Shown piece by piece: positions 33,355-43,868 of a stretch of 64,000 nt of DNA. The notes beneath the pieces are model-generated. The model did not search any database and was not told the DNA's origin. It saw only the letters and a program-made list of their open reading frames with translations. This DNA comes from Ceratobasidium sp. AG-K. Its lineage: Eukaryota > Basidiomycota > Agaricomycetes > Cantharellales > Ceratobasidiaceae. The stretch lies in the NCBI GenBank assembly GCA_037039685.1, contig JAWNGF010000015.1, positions 77,001-141,000 on the forward strand, given 5' to 3'. A program made the translations under genes and the position numbers. Numbering within the stretch: the first letter of the stretch is position 1; every line of letters starts with the position of its first letter.

Positions 33355-35073
33355 CCTTGTTTCACCGAGCAAAACAGTAGACTCAAACTCGAGAGTGTGC
33401 AAAAGGCTTCTTGGCATTGTAATATGTTGGAAATTCGTGTTTGAAGCTTTGCGCTCGTCGGCAGAGCCGATCAATGTTGGAAATCTACATGTTGTTTGAT
33501 CTCTGCCTTGCTGCCGTCCTTGGCGGTCGGTCTGGAGAAAAATCGACCATCAATACAGACCCCGTGGATGTGTTCGAGAAGCACCAGGACGGGTGTCAGT
33601 GAATTACCAACGTTGATCGCCTACATCTTCAGCATGGGAAATTGGCGTAGGGCGTCGAGCAGCTGGACTTCAGGAACAAGCGCGACAAGAATTGACTTTT
33701 ATGTGCACTGGTTAGATCAAGATCGGGAAATATCGTATCAACGGATCGGATCCTCCCGAGGTCACTGTGAGAAGTGTCGGGAGTTAACCTAACTCCGTGC
33801 AGGCCGTAATAGAATTCCTGTCAATGGAGTTCAAATTGTCCCTTTCTGGACAACCAGAAGTCCCGGCCAAATTCGAGCGACACGGGCCAAATAATCCTGA
33901 GATGGCCGATTTGATCCATTCCTTGGACATCCCGGAAGTCCTGGACCACTCAGAAGTCCAGGGCGGGAACTTTGCTGAATGAATTAACTTTTCCATTCAC
34001 GGACCTCATATTGCTTATTCAACTCATTGCGCTCGTTCTATCGTGTAGATCATAACATTTGAGTAACACTATATACACAACTAACACTGGTAACAGGGAT
34101 GTCGTGAATATTAATATCAAAACCGTAGTTTTGTACCTGGCTCCTTGTAACGCCACACCCGCTCGAGTGCTCACGCGCAAGGGATTGGGGATGCGATTCG
34201 AGGGAGACAGCATGGGCACTGGTAATATAATTGCGTTTTTATAATCCTTTGGCCCTGCTGATCGAGACTCCACGAAACCGAATCATTCAGCTCTTGGCTA
34301 TAGAGCCTCCTAGCATTGTCAATAAATGACCTGTCATCGCTTGTTACCCTTCAACGGATACCCACAAGGCTTCGCCTGAAGGCCCTAGTGGGACCAAACG
34401 TATGCATATATAGTAATATTTATCACCTCTATTATTCGCCCGGGGCGTGAGTGCTCACACGTAGGGGCCGTTAGCAATGATCTATTGAGTTACCTCAGTC
34501 TGACTCTCGCTATGGGCTAGCGCGCCTGAGAATCCTAGCGCAGCATGGTGGAGAGGAACAGAGGCTCCGGGACGCGAGTAAGGTTAGGGGACGGGCGCCA
34601 GACCTGGTGATGGCGTCTGTGGTAGGATAAACGGGTAGCTATGCGATAGGCTTTTGGGCCAAGTAAGCACCTATAGCCTTGGGGTGAAACGGGAGCCGAA
34701 AACATACTATTGAGGTCAGTATAGCTCAAGTCGGGCTTGGTAGTCAAGTGGTTGTAAGCACAAGAAGGACAAGTGAATTTGGCGTGGACGAAATAGGAAA
34801 TTACGAGGAAAACTAAACTATGAGGTTGAAGCGTAGCGGGAGGGAAATAAAATCAAGGAATCGTTGCACGTGAGCTCAAACGATACACATTCAGGACGAT
34901 GACACCAGTAGCCAACTCCGTCGAATAAAGTCGATCTTGCCACTATATGCTTCCAATTTACCGTCGTCCAGGCCATTTGAATCGCCTCAAATGAACATTA
35001 TGTGGTGGCTCACGATGGAGCTAATGATGCCTAGATACGTGTGCGACTTCGTCCACCATCAGTTTACACCGTA
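33355..35073. other. Upstream region of member 4 and spacer
   Basis: The first 400 bp are the family's duplicated upstream block. The rest (to 35073) has only short frames without recognisable similarity. Confidence 0.45.
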
Positions 35074-35238
35074 GGCCCCAGATCTCCGCATTTTACGGAC
35101 TTCGTTACGAACCTTTTGTCCGTAGCATTGGCAAAATAAGGAGATAAACCCCGTATTTTCGAGAGTGCTTGTCAGAGCGACTGGGTCTTGACACTGGATA
35201 CGTTGGTTATCTCCGCAAAATACGGAGATCTGGGGTCC
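35074..35238. repeat. Short inverted-repeat element (165 bp)
   Basis: Arms at 35074-35099 and 35212-35238 are near-perfect reverse complements built on CCCCAGATCTCCG(C/T)ATTTT. The right arm also contains a smaller hairpin, ATCTCCG...CGGAGAT. Non-coding; MITE-like. Confidence 0.75.
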
Positions 35239-35897
35239 ATAGTGTTACCTATTATCAAGGTAGATGACTCCAAGCTAGGGGTTGCCGCCCACATCAAATT
35301 CTTGTGGTTAACGAAGATGCTTCTTCTGAAGGGATTTCTCGACAAACAAAATCTGCATCTGCGAGTCGACTTTTGTCTGCAATACTTTCCAGGGGACAAT
35401 TGCCCTTTGTTTCCCATAAATTACTCGTACTTAATTGGGCACGCTTTCACAATGCCACCCAACTTAGGGAGGGTGTAGAATGCAGCCGGGGTCAACCACT
35501 ATGTCACAGGACTGCTACATAGTCACTCCGCTGAAATCGAGACAAGGGTAGGGTTGCCTTTGGGTTAAATTCAAATGTTGGATCGTAAAGACTCTCAATA
35601 CTTTGGCAGCAATCAAGGTGAGGCGTAACGGGTGCGCTGCGTTTGGGAGAATAAATTGCCACCCATATCTGATTCTATCGGACGGCAAAGCCATATCGGG
35701 GGTCATTGTACATAAATGCAAATAAAGCCCCACAGAGCACCTTCTGTTCATCTGCTGAAAGCAGCTGTGTAGATCACCCGCCTTACCAAACCTGAATTTT
35801 GAATTGCTTTTGTTCCTTTATTCATTCATTTCGCTGGTATAACAATGCCTGCGTCGGGCATGCTTTGATTTCCCCCTTCCCTCCAGCCCCGTGTACC
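35239..35897. other. Upstream region of the Ste3-like gene
   Basis: About 650 bp without a recognisable gene. It should contain the receptor promoter. No TATA box stands out. Confidence 0.4.
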
Positions 35898-37409
35898 ATG
35901 AGAGTCGACTTCCCCGTCATCAGCTTCATTGGTGCATTGCTCGTGCTTATACCTCTGCCATTGCACTGGCGGACAGGGAACATTGCGATCGTTTCGCTAA
36001 TCATTTGGCTCTTTTTGTGTAACGTCATACGCGGCGTCAATAGCATCATTTGGGGAGATAATGTGATTGTAAGGTATTGGGTCTGGTGTGATATAAGTAT
36101 GTAGATTGGTTTACCATGATGGACACGCAGCTCACTCGTATACAGCAACAAAAATCGTGATTGGCGCCAATATTGGTCTCTTGTCTTCTGCTCTGTGTAT
36201 CTGCCGTCAGCTCGCACAAGTGGCTTCCCCATCCTACGTGGTCCCCACTGCAAAAATAAGGCGTCGGCGAATGATATTCGACCTTGGGATATGCATGGGG
36301 TTCCCCTTAATTGACATGGCCTTGCGTATGTTGCTTTCCCTTATGCTAGAGAGCAACCACTAATTCCAGGAATTCAGACTACGTAGTTCAAGGTCATCGT
36401 TTCGATATCGTGGAGGAATTTGGGTGCACACCGGTACGGATTCAGGCTTTTGCTTAATTATTCAAATAACTTTTAGCGTCTTGTGATAGAACATGCTCGT
36501 ATCTATTCCCGCCCTATTTATTGTTTCGATCCCTCCGCTTGCATTGGCTCTGGTCGCGGCGGTATACGGAGGTGTGTGCCACTCTTTTGTATCGTATACT
36601 GCAACCAAGTTTTCTCCGCAGCCATCGCATTACGCTGGTTTATTATCCGTCGAGAACAGTTCCAAATGGTCCTGCGTACCTCTCGCTCGGGTATTACTTG
36701 GGATCGTTGGGTTCGCCTGATCTCCTTGTCGATAGTCGAGATCACATTCGCCACGGGCTTGTCGCTCTATGTTCTAGTTTTGAACATTCAATCTGGGGTG
36801 TCCCCCTGGACCTCTTGGGACAATGTTCACGAAGATTGGAATTTCATTCCCGTGTATCCCAAGATCTTGTTACCAGAGCTCGTGCTCACCCAACAAGTGG
36901 TCCTCTGGTACTTTACTATACCTCTCTGTTCTCTCAGTCTATTCCTCTTCTTCGGCACTAGCAAAGAGGTGACGCTGGAGTACAAACACATGTATACTTG
37001 GACCAAGATTCATATTCTCCGAATCAAGTCCAAGCAAGCACCCGTGCTGCCTCTAAGGTGCGTATATGGACCATCCTCAGTATCTATGGAGAATATTGAT
37101 TATAACCCCTTCTTTAGCGACCAAGATACTATTTCGGCTCACGAATCAACCAAAGACGCACATGGTCTTGAACCGGAGGCTAGCACTGCTGAAGTGAAAG
37201 ACCCTGAGCACACATCACCCTCCATCTATACAGACCCTCAAACCTCGTTGCCCTCTCTCCACGGAATTCAGCCTGTGGTACGTCATTTGCTCCTCGCTCC
37301 AGCATGTTTACTAATTGTTACTGGACGCATCTGTATGCTCGCGAATAGGCCGATCATTAAACTGGCCCGAGATTTTCTTTCCTGGGATTCGCATGAGTCC
37401 TTCGTGTAA
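35898..37409 (+). CDS. Ste3-type pheromone receptor (fungal GPCR)
   Basis: Exons 35898-36096, 36146-36325, 36378-36433, 36490-36571 and 36622-37409 join in frame to 434 residues. Seven hydrophobic helices are visible, starting FPVISFIGALLVLIPLPLHW. Family signatures are LPLHWRTGN, VNSIIWGDN, VWCDI followed by TTKIVIGANIG, ALCICRQLA, RRRRMIFDLGICMG, then YVVQGHRFDIVEEFGC across an intron, and SIPPLALALVAAVYG. The cytoplasmic tail of about 120 residues is Ser/Thr/Glu-rich. In basidiomycetes these class D receptors sense lipopeptide pheromones and signal through a G protein, either as the B mating-type locus or as non-mating Ste3-like receptors. No CaaX pheromone precursor was recognised beside it. 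The exon edges inside codons are my best reading. Confidence 0.88.
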
Positions 37410-37980
37410 TCTATCTGTGAATGTAATACTAAATGTTATCAATGAATTGATGCTGCCGTTGATCGGTCCTATCACCCATTGCCGGATTCGATTGCTTGGG
37501 CGCATGACTGGCCAATATTGTCGGGGGCGGGTTTCACGCGCCCTTCATTTATGTGCAGTTAGACCGCCAACCATTCGTACGAGATCGCAAAGCAACGCAT
37601 AACATTTTTACGGCGGCTTAATACATTACTACGGCTCGCTGACCTTCTGAAGCTTGATAGCGGCTTTTAACCTTATGGTTACACGGGCGAATCCTTGGGC
37701 AGTATGCAACTGCGAGTACCAGGATTAGTGTCAAATGATGCGCGTCGGTGGTCATAACACGCGAACCTTGACGGAGTCCAGCCCCAGCTCAATCGTCTGA
37801 TCAGCACGAGTTCATACACATGCAATATTCAAACTATCATTACTACGATTCAAGAGCCTACAGAAAAAGACATAGGTACCTCGCATTGTTCCCCCGTGAT
37901 GCTTCATGTGGGCAACAGCATCTGATGAGCTTTGGACATCGAGCTCACTCAGCGCAAACCGCAGTGCTAATTGAGGCTCG
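37410..37980. other. 3' flank of the Ste3-like gene
   Basis: About 570 bp with no gene recognised. I looked for short pheromone-type open frames ending in a CaaX box and saw none convincing. Confidence 0.4.
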
Positions 37981-38010
37981 TAAGGGCTCGTTTACGCAAA
38001 CGAGCCCTTA
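37981..38010. repeat. Perfect 30 bp palindromic hairpin
   Basis: TAAGGGCTCGTTT and its reverse complement are separated by four bases (ACGC). A weaker outer pairing (about AACCGCAGTGCTA against TAGCACGTGCGGTT) extends the stem to roughly 37955-38030. Not associated with an evident gene end. Confidence 0.9.
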
Positions 38011-40011
38011 CTAGCACGTGCGGTTTTCGCTCAGCAATGGGCCCGCAAGGCTGAGCAATAGATCGATGAACGTCACTTGTCGATTGGCCAGTAATTTACG
38101 GCATGGCGGGCGGCGAGTAACGCAGAATTTAACGCGCAGGGTTCGCGTTAGGGGCTTCCTGAATTCCGTTTTGGGGGGCAGCCCCACTGTAAACACCAGG
38201 TTCCGATCTATTATGCGACACTATACCGTACAAAAGATACATTTACTTTGCTTCAAGAGACAGGTAAAATTTGGGTTCGAGAAGCAGGCTTCCGTGACCA
38301 TGCACCATCTTGAGAACAAAGCGCGCTATCAGAAACGACCGCGGGTCTAGTACAGATATTGCTTACCTCGAGCACGTCCGAACTTGTAATGCTATATAGT
38401 CCAGGCCAAATCTCATAATCATCACTACCTGCAAGTCGAATAAATTGACTGGGTAATCAGGCCGAGCAAGGCGGACCGTCTTTCGAGTGCAAAACTTGAA
38501 TGTTCGTTGTGCGCGAGTACCACCAGTTGGCCAATGATGCTAGCCATGGCCCTGGAACTCGACAAATATCGTTAGGTTGATCAAGGATATATGGTACGAG
38601 GTAGTTTGTGGGCTACAGGCAATAATGAACAAGGCGCAACCGACTGAGTAAACGAAGTAGTTACCTATGTGGGCTTGTGACGACAGCGCCTCAAACAGTA
38701 CGTGACCCGGTGAATATTTCGATGTCGAAAATAGTAATAAAGCGAAAGAGATGCTTCTTATTTCCCAGAAGTCCGATATTGGTTCGAGCCACCTGAGATT
38801 CGGCACAGTATAGTAACATGCTAGAACTGTGTGCACTGTGTCCAGGCCGGTGGTTGTAACTGTTGTAGAAACCAAGTGTCGAGGATTAGGGAGGATGAGC
38901 AAATCATTCCTGTGGCGACGCGATTTTGTCCTTGAGAAGGAGAACGGTCCAAGCAAGGAGAGCAAGCTGAAGCAGGGTGACGTCTGGCGGTGGGCAAGCC
39001 AGGGTTGCAACTGGGGCCCTGAGGCCACGTGCCTGCTTCAGCCAATTACCAGTCGCGGAGTGGCTTGGATGTCGGCCCGCGTGGCTATCCAGCAAAAATT
39101 TATGTATCTCAATCATCTGGTGTTTGGTGAAGCGACTGTGTGTAATACGATGGAAACCTCTCATCAGTCTATACCTCCGAGCCGGAACACAGCTACGACG
39201 GTTCTTACCATTGCGACTAGACCCTCCAAACGACTTGAGTACCGAAGCTCGGGCGTTTTCTAACCCAGTGATGAAAAGCATCTACCAAAGAAGAATTCAA
39301 AGTTCACCTGATTTGTATCTGATTGATGTATCACCCTCCCGGATATGCAGATTCACGTCGGCGGCAAATCACACTAGCCCCACAATGCATTGCCTCCCTG
39401 ACCAATTAGCGCAAGCGTTTTCCATGGACAGAAAGCTGTATGGCAGGATGGCATCGGGATTGTAAGGCGAGCATGACACCGCTCGGTCCCGGGTCAAACA
39501 TGCCACGCGGCTGCTCCATATTCAGGCTACACTGGTGATGAGCTGTGGTTCATTAATCAGTTGTAGCTTCCCGATGGGAGTGTCTGGAGCATCGGTCCCA
39601 GCCGCAATGCTCACCCTGATGCAGCCCTGAAATAGAAGAAGGATCGACAGGGAGAAAAGACTTTTGCCACCGCTGGTAATTATTGCGGGGAACACGCCAA
39701 TTTGTATCTTCCCCTAATCATCCATTGCAAATCTTTGGAAAACGACATATGGAACTGCAACAAACCGTATCCCGGAATAAGCCGTTCCGAGCCAAGCCTG
39801 CGCAAAGCAGTTGGGTTGCGTGGAGTTTGGGAGTGTCTTGGCCAAGCGTCTTGGCCGACAGAGGGATGTCCAAGACAGTGTAATCTCACATTGACGAGGG
39901 TAAGAGAAAACTCACCAACATAAAAGATGTCCAGAATGCACCCTTGTCCAGTATCTCTCACCTTCAACTCCATTCCCTGACTCGCCTTCTCATCCCACAC
40001 CCACTTTCACA
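38011..40011. other. Gene-poor spacer, 2 kb
   Basis: Open frames on both strands overlap each other between 38540 and 39465 (up to 162 residues) but have no recognisable domain and no intron logic. I treat the region as intergenic, ending in the promoter of family member 5. Confidence 0.4.
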
Positions 40012-40740
40012 ATGAGCACCTTCACTCGCTTCATCGCCGTCTCCGTTGTCGTCCTCTCCCTCGGGTTCCTCGTTGCTGGTCTTCCGGCCGCTAGGAGTAT
40101 TCCAGTTATCACCGGGACCGATGCGGTCTCCTTGGTGTGCGCCAAAGCTTTCCTTGGCATTGAGGCCAAAATCAATGAGCTGCGTGAGTCCTGTTCCTTT
40201 GGTATATATTTGCATGAAGCTAATATATCATATCCAGTTGGGTGTAACAACATTGCCGAGCTTAAGGTCGCAATCCATGTTATCATCGCCCTTTTCAAGG
40301 GTTGCGCGGACGACTTGTTGAAGATCGGAGCTGGAGTGGCTGTCGATGTCGAGGCAAAGGCCAGCATCGTCGCTTGTATTGCGGCAATCATCACTGTAAG
40401 TTGTTTCGCGGGATTTCTTGCCTATATGCCCAGATTGACATGCGATTGCCTTCCTTTCCAGCTGCTCGTCAAAGTCTGCGTTCAGGTCTCGGTCAAGTTC
40501 GGCATTACTGTTGTTGCCGCCCTGTTCGCCGAGATTGATATCGTGCTCCATTTGTTGCTCGTCAACCTGAACATTTGCATCGACGGCATCGTTGTTCTCA
40601 TTGTCAAGGCGTGAGTGCAGTGCGCTCCCATGATTACCAGTTCCTGACACATCTTCCACAGCCTCACCTCTGTTACCGTCGGTCTCCTGGCTCAGGTTCG
40701 GCTCAAGCTCTGCCTTGATGTTCTCGGGCTTACTTTCTAA
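40012..40740 (+). CDS. Secreted hydrophobic Cys protein, six-copy family, member 5
   Basis: Exons 40012-40183, 40238-40395 (158 nt), 40462-40610 (149 nt) and 40662-40740 (79 nt) join with phases 1, 0 and 2 to 185 residues. The signal peptide is MSTFTRFIAVSVVVLSLG, then FLVAGLPAARS; the mature part begins IPVITGTDAVSLVCAKAF. Seven cysteines are spread singly: VCAK, GCNN, GCADD, VACI, KVCV, NICI and KLCL. Exon 2 ends KASIVACIAAIIT and exon 3 begins LLVKVCVQVSVKFG, which together make a long hydrophobic stretch. It is on the opposite strand from members 1-4, about 7 kb away. Confidence 0.88.
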
Positions 40741-41268
40741 TCAATCAATGATTCGACATGAGTAGTTGGTTAGACATTTTCTTCACTGGGTTATATCTGC
40801 ACATGGGACCATGAGCCGTGTGCTCTGTCTGGGTCTTTTTTTTCAATTCAATCGTATTCGAGCTTCAATGAGCTGCGAACGCATCAACACGCTCGGAGTC
40901 CAAGGACTCGACTTCGGCTTAGACGAACGAACATAGTGAACACTCCCGCGCTCGGAGCGCGTCTCCGTTAGATCGCGACCACCCTCGCGTAACACTACCC
41001 AGGTTACGCTCACGAAAAAATCAGTGAAAATATCGTGGGGTTGGACGCCTTCGACGCACCATTGTTATCGATTCAATCTTTACGAGCCTGTATTGACCGC
41101 CCACTTCCGGCACTTTTGTAGCCCTCTGTCCCATAACTCCCCTTGGCTTGATTGGCAAAAAATACTTACATCACTCGGCGATTAAGAACAAAACGTTGAA
41201 ATTCATATAGCTAAATCTACATGCCCCTGCTGTGAGATCCCCGTAATGCTTTCCTGGATGCCACCGAA
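40741..41268. other. Intergenic between converging genes
   Basis: Holds the 3' ends of member 5 and the GH7 gene. No other gene seen. Confidence 0.5.
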
Positions 41269-42958
41269 TTACAAGCACTGAGAGTAGAAAGCATTGAGAA
41301 CGGTGCAGGTGTACGGAGACACACAGGTGGTGGCTCCAGTCCAACCAGTACCTCCACACTAATTTGGGAGAGTAGAGTCAGTTATACTCAAAACCGCTAG
41401 ATGAACGAACCAGCATACCTGGGCATAGTGGGCCGCTCCGGTGGAGGAGGAAGCAGTGGTAGTGGTCTGCAAAATGCGGTTATCACCTTCATGCTCGACG
41501 GAACTAATTTAACTTACGGAAGCAGCCGACGTAGTGGTAGTAGTACCAGTAGTAGTACCGGTGTAAGTAGAACCGATATCACCGAATCGGATGTTCGAGT
41601 ACGTGACCGAAGCGTTGGGGCTGTTGGTTTCGACATCGGTGGGCACACCAGAGGTGGTGGCACAAGTACCGCGGGCGACACCGGGCTGGGATGGGTCGCC
41701 GCCGACGGGGTAGTTGCTATCGAGCCAGAGCATGTTGGCCGCATGGTCGTCCCAGATGGACATAACGAGAACCATTCCGTTGTCGAAGGCCTTGCCCATG
41801 TTAGTGAACCCGCCTTTGGAAGCGAAGATGTTGGTATCACTGAATGCAGTCTTCTGGGCAGTGCAGAACGCCTCGCTGACCGAGTCGTAGGCGGCCATAC
41901 CCGAAATGTTGGTCTTGGAGTTTTGGATGACCTTGCCGTTCTGGACGTAGAGGCGGCGAATCTCGGAGAGAGCGCCAGTAGCGGTGCCGTCGGCGGTAAT
42001 GAACTGGGTGACCACGGTGATCTTCTGGCTGGTGTCGACAGTCAGGCCTTTTCCGTAGAAGGTCTTGTCGCCCATGCGGTACGAGTTGAAGTCGCAGCCG
42101 GCCGGGTCGCAGTAACCGGAAGAGCAGTCGGTGCCGGAGCAGCGGGTCTGGCCCGAAGTAGTGCAAGGGTGAGGGGTGTATGCAGTGGCGATCGAGTTGG
42201 CCTCCCAGACGTCCATCTCGTTGCAGCAGGTGCCGTAGCGACCAGTTCCGGCGTTAACATCGTTGGACGAGGGCGTCCAGTCGAGGACGTTGGCCTGTGG
42301 GTACGAGCTTAGATAATTTTGAGATATTTCATCCCAGGCAACTTACCTCTCCGTTGATGAACTTGATGTCCTTGGGACACTGGGCGTCGCAGTAGCCAGT
42401 TCCGTACTTGGCGCCGGCCTTGTTGCCCGAGTACTTGGACAAACCACCGTCGGCCGCCATCTCGGAGAAGTAGAGAGCGCCGTTGAGACCGCAGGGGAGG
42501 TTGGAAACGTCAACGTCGAAAGTGAATTCTTGGTTCTTGACCTTGAACATCTGATAGTTCGCATCGTCGGCGAGCAAGTACACACGCGAGCCGATGTTAG
42601 TGGTGGTGGTCTTGGTAACGAACTTGAGGGTCAAGGCATTACTGCTAGTCGTGATGCCATAGGTTCCGCTGTAATCGGCGCCGTCGAGAGCGCAGGCCGA
42701 AGCGCATGTAGTCGGGTCGGGGCAGATGGATGTATCCCAAGCGTTGCCAGTGTAGCAGTTGGTGTACCCGCTTGTGGTATGGACCCAGCGCCAGTTGGAG
42801 TCGAGCACGATCTTGCCAGCGGACTGGGTAACGCAACCGCCGGACTTGGTGCACTTCTGCCATGTGAGTGAGGGATGGACCTCTGCGGTCACAGTGCCGG
42901 CTTGCTGGGCTCGAACTGAGCCAAGAAGGGCGATGGAAAGGAGTAGAGCGGTATTCAT
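41269..42958 (-). CDS. GH7 cellobiohydrolase I with C-terminal CBM1
   Basis: Exons 42958-42347, 42294-41518, 41466-41419 and 41358-41269, all phase 0, give 508 residues. The signal peptide is [19 protein letters not shown]. The catalytic domain begins [17 protein letters not shown]; the GH7 centre [10 protein letters not shown] (about 42226-42197) holds the nucleophile Glu, the assisting Asp and the acid/base Glu. A Thr/Ser-rich linker follows, split by an intron, then a cellulose-binding CBM1 (CGGTGWTG...YTC...YSQCL). The enzyme is secreted and releases cellobiose from the reducing ends of cellulose chains. An upstream ATG at 43006 is in frame but lies next to the TATA box, so I choose 42958. 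Length and domain order are typical of the family. Confidence 0.96.
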
Positions 42959-43013
42959 GAGGTAGTAAGCCTGTAGACTGATTTGCTGGAGAGTCGACGA
43001 GGACAAGAAGCCG

Positions 43014-43020
43014 TTTTATA
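43014..43020 (-). promoter_or_regulatory. TATA box of the GH7 gene
   Basis: TATAAAA on the minus strand, 56 bp before the chosen ATG at 42958. Its position leaves about 30 bp for a 5' leader and argues against the upstream in-frame ATG. Confidence 0.7.
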
Positions 43021-43860
43021 GTCAGAGAGCGCGGTGAATGTCCGGTGCCAATGTCAAAGCAGAGATCCATTCCGGTAGGTCAGCTGTACCACAATTACAT
43101 CGACGGAGTGCTTGAGTCATTGGTTCGAGCCAAGCATGTGCCCAGAACCTCCATTGGATGTAAATAGAATGGCTGTTGCTCGGCGTGAGCTTCCCCGCTT
43201 GGCACTAATAATAAATACAAAATAAGCAATCGGAGATTCAACTCTGTCCGTCTGATGATGATCGGCCACATTTGTGCTGCGCACCTGCTTCCCTAATCCC
43301 GAGATTACAGGCGACACTGGTCAACTCGCGTACATGTAATGGGTGGTTCGACCTCGACCGTTCGGCTAAGTAAAGGGGCAATTAGCTAGCACATTAGATG
43401 AAGGACACCGTCGTACTAGAGTTATTTACCCGAGTGAGCACCGATTAAAATGCGACTTTCAAAGGAAGCATGTTTACTGCGGAACGAGTTCTCCACATTG
43501 CCTATTCAACTAATATAAGCGGCGCAATCACAATCCAGCGGGACTGCTCACGTGAGCGGATAGCGATTGTCGGCTCAAACTCGGTGGTTGAATCACAGGC
43601 ATGATAATCAACTGATTAATTCGTGGGCTTCTCGGGTTCGAAGTTAAAATCCAGTGGGTTGGTAAAACAAATTGCCAGGTGGCAAACAGTTTGCAAGAGA
43701 TAGTCTGGCATTCATATCAGTTGCAATAGTAGCCCGATGACATGAGGACGGAGGAGTTATCGACAGAGACGGAGCAATTGGCGAGGGATATGAGTAGTAG
43801 TTGAGGGCAAGCCTGGTTGATGAAGAAGCTGACAGAGCAGATGATCACGGGCAAACCATG
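43021..43860. other. Upstream region of the GH7 gene
   Basis: Presumed regulatory region for the cellulase, ending at the second hAT insertion. No gene seen. Confidence 0.45.
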
Positions 43861-43868
43861 GTTTCGGA
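43861..43868. repeat. Left target-site duplication of hAT copy 2 (GTTTCGGA)
   Basis: The 8 bp GTTTCGGA directly before the terminal repeat is repeated exactly at 45359-45366. It differs from the duplication around copy 1, so the two insertions were independent. Confidence 0.95.

Noticed and set aside
38540..39465. Overlapping frames on both strands up to 162 residues
   Set aside because: No signal peptide, domain, intron logic or similarity to neighbours; likely chance.
41401..42312. Long plus-strand open frame of 303 codons opposite the GH7 gene
   Set aside because: It is the mirror of a highly expressed-type coding frame; its Gly/Val-rich sequence has no domain, while the minus strand encodes an unmistakable GH7 enzyme.
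42956..43006. Upstream in-frame ATG at 43006 as GH7 start
   Set aside because: The TATA box ends only about 8 bp before it, and the downstream ATG at 42958 gives a standard signal peptide.
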